From contig SJOL01005988.1 in the NCBI GenBank assembly GCA_004794785.1, forward strand, positions 4,907 to 68,906: a stretch of DNA of 64,000 nucleotides, written 5' to 3'. Shown one piece after another: positions 62,201 through 64,000 of the stretch. Numbering within the stretch: position 1 is the first letter of the stretch; each line of letters opens with the position of its first letter. Source of the DNA: Opisthorchis felineus. Its lineage: Eukaryota; Platyhelminthes; Trematoda; Opisthorchiida; Opisthorchiidae. The position numbers and the translations under genes are program-made. Under the pieces are notes generated by a model. It ran no database searches. It was not told the origin of the DNA and saw only the letters and a program-made list of their open reading frames with translations.

Positions 62201-63397
62201 AATCTGATCCACGAAGCCTCTTTGTTTTCGAGTTTTTCTTTGTTTGAGGTCAGCAGCAGTGAAAATTTCGTGCAATGACCGGATGTTTGGTCACTGTGTG
62301 AGAAGTCGAATTGCGCCCATAAGCCACTTTAGGGAACATCATTTACAGTCATCGGGAAACAGCCGAGGAATGAATAGTCTGAAAGCTAAAGAATGTGGTC
62401 ACAGTACTTTAACAGCGGTGATCTAAAATGACATCAAGCTGTCGGATACCTTGCAGACTGTAAAAACTAAGAATCCTCATTCACGTGTATCTGAATCGTG
62501 ATTATTATTAGCTGGTTGGTCCCAGGTCCACTCTTACAGCGGCAGTCAGGGCATGGAGAATATAAAAGGAGGAATACCATTTAGCTGAACATCCGATATT
62601 CTATCCCTCGGGAATGCAACGTATAGAGGTATGGTCAGTTCGTCCACAGAATTTTGACTGGGTTATGTTTGCCATAGGGATCTGCTGTAAATATTGACTT
62701 GCACTAACGGGAAGTACTTGCAGCAACAGATGGACTGTTAAAAAGCACGGTTTTTTTTATAGGTGGTTCTTACCTTGGTTCGCCTTTTGTCTTTTTATAT
62801 CCTAAACACACAATTGATTCTAGTGTAGCCTAAGTAGCTAACGTGGACTATGAACTTAACAACACTGAGCTAGTTTGAATACCACGTTTCGTTATGTGAA
62901 TTATGAAAAAAAATGCCTTTAGCATTCAATTGATAAGTAGCTCATGTCTAACTAAACAATCCATAGCCTTCTGTTTTTGTAAAAAAAAATAGGTAGCTGG
63001 TCTGTTGAGCAAAGCGTTTTATTTCTTTCAGTGTTCAAGATTCAGCTCCAAAACTCTAACTGATCGCGAGTTAGAACAAAGCAGAAGCCTATCTCGTAAT
63101 CACGTTCTACGCAAAGATCCTATTCGTCCGATCAACAACCGTCCTGTTCTGACGCATCCTAACCCGGGTGAACCAATTGATATTGTGTATCCCACAGATA
63201 TCACCTGGAACCATATTGCTATAGACAGAGTTGGATCAATCGTCGTTTTGTATTTGGCCAAACTCCGATCCCTCGAACGCTATTTGCTCGTTGGTTTCAA
63301 AACAAAGCCTGTCCTACGGGCATGTCATGTGGACCAGTTTCTACTTGACGTTGATAAAACGACTGAAGAGATAACTGCTATGGGTCAGAAAATTATG
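20111..63397 (+). CDS. Semaphorin-like sema-domain protein, eight exons, incomplete at 3' end
   Basis: Eight exons join to one 1,608-base open frame (536 codons): 20111-20252, 31623-31731, 45125-45224, 48823-48969, 54629-54860, 56489-56867, 57857-57989 and 63032-63397. Every junction is GT-AG and every phase agrees (1, 2, 0, 0, 1, 2, 0), which is hard to get by chance. The order is a signal peptide (about residues 1-29) and then a sema beta-propeller. Semaphorin-type marks are YFVIRE (259-264), RICKGDRGG (302-310, as in RVCKNDxGG of semaphorins), [10 protein letters not shown] (320-329, as in the TFLKARLNC block), SAAICIYS (375-382), NRPVL (450-454) and HIAIDRV (475-481). NxT/S sites at Asn65 and Asn293 fit an extracellular protein. 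The usual CGTNAF motif is replaced by CYMYQT (141-146), so it is divergent. Semaphorins signal through plexins in cell and axon guidance. The C-terminal PSI, Ig or membrane parts lie outside the window. A plexin is less likely, given the KxDxGG and KAxLxC blocks. Confidence 0.88.
20335..20440 (+). mobile_element. Hammerhead SINE family 1, 3' half, degraded
   Basis: The motif GCGCATTACTGACGATTCC, loop CCATAA, GGAT is the family 1 hammerhead with CUGACGA as a permitted core variant (position 7 is free). The second core strand is GGCA instead of GAAA, so catalysis should be lost. AGTCGTA and CATCGTTTC correspond to the cleavage region and stem I of the better copy at 21300. The tRNA-like head is absent. 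Confidence 0.65.
21200..21400 (+). mobile_element. Hammerhead SINE family 1, nearly full length
   Basis: The tRNA-like head is at 21224-21280: GTGGCCAAACGGTAAAGTG (A-box region), then ACTGGCCGGAATG, then TGGGTTCAGAACTC (B box). A linker CTGAGTTTCGTGAGATTC leads into a hammerhead motif at 21300-21344. The 3' body TTCTCGGTTTTAGCTTCACT runs to about 21400. Partial copies at 20335, 30722, 30815, 38400, 38490 and 39590 define the family. Pol III promoter plus hammerhead is the architecture known from schistosome Sm-alpha repeats. Confidence 0.8.
21300..21344 (+). ncRNA. Hammerhead ribozyme motif, family 1, core intact on one strand only
   Basis: Stem I CACTG (21301-21305) pairs with CAGTG (21339-21343). 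The core strand CTGATGA is at 21306-21312. Stem II is CTCC (21313-21316) with GGAT (21323-21326) around loop CAACAA plus one base; three pairs hold and the outer one is mismatched. The second core strand is AAAA where GAAA is required, so G12 is lost. The consensus GGACGAAAC seems to have become GGATAAAAC by CpG decay on both strands. Stem III is the self-complementary CAGCTG (21331-21336) and the cleavage triplet is GTA, cut after 21338. It is probably inactive, but it fixes the family's layout. Confidence 0.75.
24000..24540. other. Possible solo LTR or other inserted repeat
   Basis: The texture differs from the surroundings, with acgttacgttacgcc, ccgcggtgcg, gcgaagcgt and gcgaagcacgccgcgagc within a short stretch, then A-rich sequence, then ccgcggctatcag and gccggtcacgcgcgc. 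This CpG-containing mosaic looks like an inserted element, and on the minus strand it contains AATAAA-bearing, LTR-like sequence. I could not find paired ends or target duplications. Confidence 0.2.
25340..25470 (+). mobile_element. tRNA-like repeat, separate SINE family
   Basis: A head-like TTCGGCTAATCCATTAGC and a canonical B box (GTTCGAATCCC near 25410-25420) sit about the right distance apart. The minus-strand translation across the B box (GCNGIRT) is the sort often seen in predicted fluke proteins that are really SINE readthrough. No second copy is in the window, so the family is unproven. Confidence 0.4.
26556..26861 (-). pseudogene. Ty3/Gypsy reverse transcriptase remnant
   Basis: The minus-strand frame ends with [18 protein letters not shown] followed by [18 protein letters not shown]. 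This fits the Ty3/Gypsy RT segment around the YxDDIL box and the following HxxHLxxVFxxL helix. The catalytic DD is gone (TYGILISS where YLDDILIAS is expected), and the upstream half of the frame does not match RT in order. Neither LTRs nor integrase are recognised nearby. It is a short fossil lying antisense to the host gene. Confidence 0.55.
28855..28990 (-). mobile_element. Hammerhead SINE family 2, fragment
   Basis: On the minus strand GTGTGAAACTCGAATC followed by TAGTGTTCCCACCC and then GACTCACCAGAATAATTG matches, in order, the hammerhead 3' strand and tail of the family 2 copy at 52645-52862. The first core strand is degraded beyond use (CTGTTCA instead of CTGATGA), so no ribozyme is left. 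No head is visible. Confidence 0.5.
29210..29330 (+). pseudogene. Possible non-LTR retrotransposon C-terminal remnant
   Basis: The frame reads [15 protein letters not shown]. An RxxxxWNxLPxxV/L motif is a common landmark near the C-terminus of CR1- and Jockey-like RT proteins. Only this short match is present, with no reverse transcriptase upstream, so the call is tentative. Confidence 0.25.
30722..30814 (-). mobile_element. Hammerhead SINE family 1, 5' half, minus strand
   Basis: Read on the minus strand: GTGGTTCAGTGGTGCAGCAC (A-box region), TGGATTCAGATC (B box), a GAGATTAGTGAGATGCGCAC linker and then the first bases of the hammerhead (CATTGATGACA), where it stops. It is head to head with the plus-strand copy that begins at 30815. 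Confidence 0.6.
30815..30960 (+). mobile_element. Hammerhead SINE family 1, plus-strand partner of an inverted pair
   Basis: Diverged head sequence CGATAATTATAAGATCGCAG and a B-box remnant (GTTTCAAATG) are followed by TTGGCACTAATGACGATCC, loop CAACAA, then CAATCAAACTG, TTATAAAGTATTC and TTTAGCTTAG. The order matches the copy at 21200-21400. The core (ATGACGA, TCAAAC) is broken. Confidence 0.6.
31623..31731 (+). CDS. Semaphorin-like gene, exon 2
   Basis: The acceptor cttcgtgcag and donor GTAAGT bound 109 bases. The first two bases complete the aspartate codon opened in exon 1. The product (residues 48-84) contains [16 protein letters not shown] and IYVVANG, fitting the first blade of a sema propeller, with an N-glycosylation site NYT at 65. 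It ends in phase 2. Confidence 0.78.
38400..38475 (-). mobile_element. Hammerhead SINE family 1, minus copy of an inverted pair
   Basis: The hammerhead on the minus strand (38425-38469) has stem I GCACTG pairing with CGGTGC (one G-U pair), core TTGATGA (C3 changed to U) and a disturbed stem II. The second core strand reads GGAAAC, followed by the self-complementary CAGCTG and the GTA cleavage site. It is head to head with the copy at 38490-38610, about 30 bases away. Confidence 0.65.
38490..38610 (+). mobile_element. Hammerhead SINE family 1, plus copy of an inverted pair
   Basis: GCGCACTG opens stem I, CAGCTTTACAGTGCTTCTC closes it, and CAGCTTTTCAGC continues the body. Between them the core has decayed to CTTAAAAGACTTAATAAAG then ATGGAC. 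Stem I outlives the core. Confidence 0.6.
39590..39700 (-). mobile_element. Hammerhead SINE family 1, degraded, minus strand
   Basis: On the minus strand AACACTACTAATAATTCC, loop TACAA, GGATGAAATATC, TATACAGTGCTTCTCGG. Both invariant guanines of the first core strand are lost (CTAATAA for CTGATGA), while GAAA survives. The tail TCTCGGCTTTTCAGC matches the other copies. Confidence 0.6.
41506..41531. repeat. TA microsatellite
   Basis: A TA run of thirteen units flanked on both sides by tacgaacga-like words, suggesting local slippage or duplication around the repeat. Confidence 0.9.
45125..45224 (+). CDS. Semaphorin-like gene, exon 3
   Basis: The acceptor tcgatttgcag and donor GTAAGT bound 100 bases. 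The first base completes Gly84. The frame reads [20 protein letters not shown], then a cysteine at residue 112. This is the usual sema pattern of a leucine-rich strand followed by a polar loop with Cys before the C-x-N segment. It ends in phase 0 at residue 117. Confidence 0.78.
45225..48822 (+). other. Intron 3 of the semaphorin-like gene (3.6 kb)
   Basis: Donor GTAAGT, acceptor ttcttttatttag. No repeat or gene is recognised. The open frame at 48126-48395 has no family motif. Confidence 0.7.
48823..48969 (+). CDS. Semaphorin-like gene, exon 4
   Basis: Forty-nine codons between the acceptor tttatttag and the donor GTGAGT, phase 0 at both ends. The residues include [10 protein letters not shown] (Cys120), NLWYC (Cys141) and AARCEIPE (Cys162). 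This is the place of the C-x-N-x-I, LYxCGT and C of other sema domains; the cysteines keep their spacing but the CGTNAF wording is lost. Confidence 0.78.
49975..50090 (+). mobile_element. RTE 3' tail fragment
   Basis: ACGGCAGCGAAGTATCGGTACTG, then AACAGTGACTTCATGC and TTTCGATAATGATGAC, align with the 3' ends of RTE copies 1 and 2 (gcagcgaagcaccagtg ... tgctgtcgatgatgatg). The preceding 400 bases may belong to the same insertion but I cannot match them. Confidence 0.5.
51735..51783 (-). ncRNA. Hammerhead motif, family 3, left arm, degraded
   Basis: On the minus strand CACCTAC (stem I), TAGATGA in place of CTGATGA, stem II TCCC and GGGC around CAAGAA, then an intact CGAAAC, CCGG and GTC, then GTGGG closing stem I. 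The first core strand has two substitutions, so activity is unlikely. Confidence 0.6.
52110..52152 (+). ncRNA. Hammerhead motif, family 3, right arm, near-complete core
   Basis: Stem I GCCTAC (52110-52115) pairs fully with GTGGGC (52147-52152), including one G-U pair. The core strand is TTGATGA (52116-52122), C3 being U. Stem II GCCC and GGAC around CAAGAA has one mismatch. GAAA is intact at 52137-52140 and the cleavage triplet GTC ends at 52146. The only core fault is C3 to U, which would weaken its pair with G8. Confidence 0.7.
52645..52862 (-). mobile_element. Hammerhead SINE family 2, minus copy of a head-to-head pair
   Basis: On the minus strand the head GTAGAGTAGTGGTAACACGC and B-box region GAGTTCAAACCCC resemble a tRNA-Gly-like leader. 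A hammerhead follows (52718-52764) and then the tail TTAGTATGGACTTAGCAGAA, CAGGACAGGAGGACGATTG. The plus-strand copy at 52975-53165 repeats these parts in the same order about 110 bases away. Confidence 0.8.
52718..52764 (-). ncRNA. Hammerhead ribozyme motif, family 2, core intact, stem I mismatched
   Basis: On the minus strand the core CTGATGA and GAAA are both intact. Stem II GCTC and GAGT close over TAAGAA with one G-U pair. Stem III reads CTCGAA (family word CTCGAG) and the cleavage triplet is ATC. Stem I GCACCG against AAGTGT has two mismatches next to the core, which should weaken cleavage. Confidence 0.7.
52975..53165 (+). mobile_element. Hammerhead SINE family 2, plus copy of a head-to-head pair
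   Basis: The tRNA-Gly-like head spans about 52978-53041: GTGGAGTAGTGGTAACACG (A-box region), CTCGCCTCGCATG and GGAGTTCAAACTCCAGC (B box in a good stem). A hammerhead lies at 53056-53100. The tail GTAGTGTGGATTCACCGG, then CAGGAGAGGAGGACGGTTG, ends near 53160. The long open frame across the pair is a by-product. Confidence 0.82.
53056..53100 (+). ncRNA. Hammerhead ribozyme, family 2, complete core, best candidate for activity
   Basis: Stem I GCACTG (53056-53061) pairs with CAGTCC (53095-53100) at five of six positions. The core strand CTGATGA is at 53062-53068. Stem II is GCT (53069-53071) with AGC (53080-53082) around an eight-base loop. GAAA is intact at 53083-53086. Stem III is the self-complementary CTCGAG (53087-53092) and the cleavage triplet GTC ends at 53094, predicting a cut between 53094 and 53095. 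All invariant core bases (C3, U4, G5, A6, G8, A9, G12, A13, A14) are present. With a loopless stem III it should work best as a dimer. Confidence 0.8.
54629..54860 (+). CDS. Semaphorin-like gene, exon 5
   Basis: Acceptor attcttag, donor GTGAGT, 77 codons plus one base (residues 167-243). [21 protein letters not shown] (199-219) sits where semaphorins have the DGxLYxxTxxDFxGxxxxIxR strand pair, and LPNWDHFLV (226-234) where they have the WLxxPxFV segment. It ends in phase 1. Confidence 0.85.
54861..56488 (+). other. Intron 5 of the semaphorin-like gene (1.6 kb)
   Basis: Donor GTGAGT, acceptor ttttttgtcccacag. A degenerate TTAC/TTGC-type repeat occupies about 56285-56405. Nothing else is recognised. 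Confidence 0.75.
56285..56405. repeat. Degenerate tetranucleotide-type repeat
   Basis: Words such as cacttatttgcc, tacttacttaattacc, ggttgcctaattactc and atttacttgtccgcttac recur at about 12-20 base spacing, an old and decayed TTAC-like microsatellite just before exon 6. Confidence 0.5.
56489..56867 (+). CDS. Semaphorin-like gene, exon 6 (diagnostic sema blocks)
   Basis: Acceptor gtcccacag, donor GTAAGA, 379 bases (residues 244-370). It carries the most diagnostic stretch: [20 protein letters not shown] (245-264), RICKGDRGG (302-310) and [12 protein letters not shown] (318-329), matching the FFFRE, RVCKNDxGG and TFLKARLNC landmarks of semaphorins in order and spacing. An insertion-like loop at about 275-295 holds an NLS glycosylation site. 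It ends in phase 2. Confidence 0.9.
56868..57856 (+). other. Intron 6 of the semaphorin-like gene (1.0 kb)
   Basis: Donor GTAAGA, acceptor ctcctttcag. No recognisable content. Confidence 0.75.
57857..57989 (+). CDS. Semaphorin-like gene, exon 7
   Basis: Acceptor ctcctttcag, donor GTAAGT, 133 bases. The first base completes Arg370. [16 protein letters not shown] (375-390) matches the SAVCxYxxxDIxxVF strand-helix of sema domains. The rest (to residue 414) is a polar loop. It ends in phase 0. Confidence 0.85.
57990..63031 (+). other. Intron 7 of the semaphorin-like gene (5.0 kb)
   Basis: Donor GTAAGT, acceptor ttatttctttcag. One degraded family 2 SINE lies at 59165-59335. The rest (58.0-59.1 and 59.4-63.0 kb) has nothing I recognise. 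Confidence 0.75.
59165..59335 (-). mobile_element. Hammerhead SINE family 2, degraded, minus strand
   Basis: On the minus strand GCCTCGCATAGTGGATG, TAGAGTTTAGACCCAGGCAC (B-box remnant), then ACACTACTGCTGAGCTCC, AATAAGAGAAAAGCTCAAATC and a GAGAGGAGGACTG tail. The core is CTGCTGA (A6 to C) and the GAAA strand is disturbed, so the ribozyme (59226-59264) is dead. Confidence 0.6.
63032..63397 (+). CDS. Semaphorin-like gene, exon 8 (end of sema domain)
   Basis: Acceptor tatttctttcag, donor GTGAGA, 122 codons (residues 415-536), phase 0 at both ends. [17 protein letters not shown] (438-454) matches the FIxxHPLMxxxVxPxxxRPLF block, HIAIDRV (475-481) the TAIAVDxV strand, and [15 protein letters not shown] (498-512) the LGTDxGxVxKV strand that closes the propeller. 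The PSI domain expected next is beyond the window. Confidence 0.88.
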
Positions 63398-64000
63398 GTG
63401 AGAAGTTAGTTTCATGACTGTCAGCGTATGAGGGTTTTCACCAAGATGAAAAAGCTTTGATAAATCATTAGTTAGATAGACATGTTTTGAGGTTTTTGAC
63501 AATTAATACACTGATGTACAATTTCGAACTTCACTTATGTTCATTTCATAATATAAATTCGTTGAATAGACAATACCCTTTATCAAAAACGAAACTTTCA
63601 ACAGCAGAATCAACCACAAAAATAGAAACTTCATCGTAATGGCTAAGGATTGTAGGGAGAAAGCACACTCATACATGACGCCTATGCGGGAACGAATAGA
63701 TTTATCGGTTGGTTCTAACTACATAAACTATGACAAACGTACACAAAAGAGAGAACGACATAAGCAAGTAAGATAGATAGCCCCTTGTACTGGAACTGGC
63801 TCTTTCATGGAAAGCACACATGGTGATGATACATAGGCGGCCTTTTAGTTGGCCCTCTGAGTAAACCTCCCTCTGTAGAAGTCCATTGCAGGAGTACTGA
63901 GTTGCAATAAAGACGGAACAAACTGGAGTTTGAGCAGGTACTTCTCCGCTGAGCTTAGCTACTTGGATTGGATTGCTCTGTTTTGCAAAACCTACACAGA
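63398..64000 (+). other. Start of intron 8 of the semaphorin-like gene
   Basis: It begins at a GTGAGA donor and no further exon is visible before the window ends. Confidence 0.6.

Noticed and set aside
1..64000. CRISPR arrays, operons or phage-like systems
   Set aside because: No regular spaced repeats, operon spacing or prokaryotic genes; the window is eukaryotic.

Overview
The window looks like nuclear DNA from a flatworm, most likely a digenean trematode with a large genome (fasciolid-like; this placement is inference). The evidence is spliced genes with GT-AG introns of 1 to 13 kb, AT-rich intergenic DNA, RTE-clade non-LTR retrotransposon wreckage of the kind common in flukes, and tRNA-derived SINEs that carry hammerhead ribozyme motifs, an architecture established for the schistosome Sm-alpha repeats. 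There is no sign of bacterial organisation.

Layout. 0-3.5 kb: two decayed copies of one RTE retrotransposon, the second a chimera with a repeated 5' module. 3.5-3.7 kb: an inverted tRNA-derived SINE. 4.9-5.3 kb: an unrecognised open frame that may be an exon. 6.34-6.59 kb: a complete NEDD8 gene, with the whole coding sequence in one exon just behind a splice acceptor. 8-12.2 kb: two more SINE copies, TA microsatellites and, on the minus strand, a second and different RTE family. 12.2-20.1 kb: nothing I can name. 20.1-63.4 kb: one large plus-strand gene encoding a secreted or membrane sema-domain protein, best read as a divergent semaphorin. I assembled it from eight exons whose phases all agree; it codes for 536 residues and runs off the right edge before any PSI or Ig domain.

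The most interesting material lies in the introns of the semaphorin gene. At least eleven SINE or satellite copies there carry hammerhead motifs at different stages of decay. They form two tRNA-headed families plus a third, satellite-like family with a monomer of about 306 bp. Several sit as head-to-head inverted pairs. One copy (53056-53100) keeps every core nucleotide (CTGATGA, GAAA, GTC), a 3-bp stem II and a stem I with one mismatch. In all three families stem III is a short self-complementary word (CAGCTG, CTCGAG or CCGG), which suggests cleavage as a dimer.

NEDD8 and the semaphorin have no visible functional link. NEDD8 would modify cullins inside the cell, and the semaphorin would act as an extracellular guidance cue. 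The remaining sequence is mostly transposon debris, including a Ty3/Gypsy reverse transcriptase remnant in intron 1.
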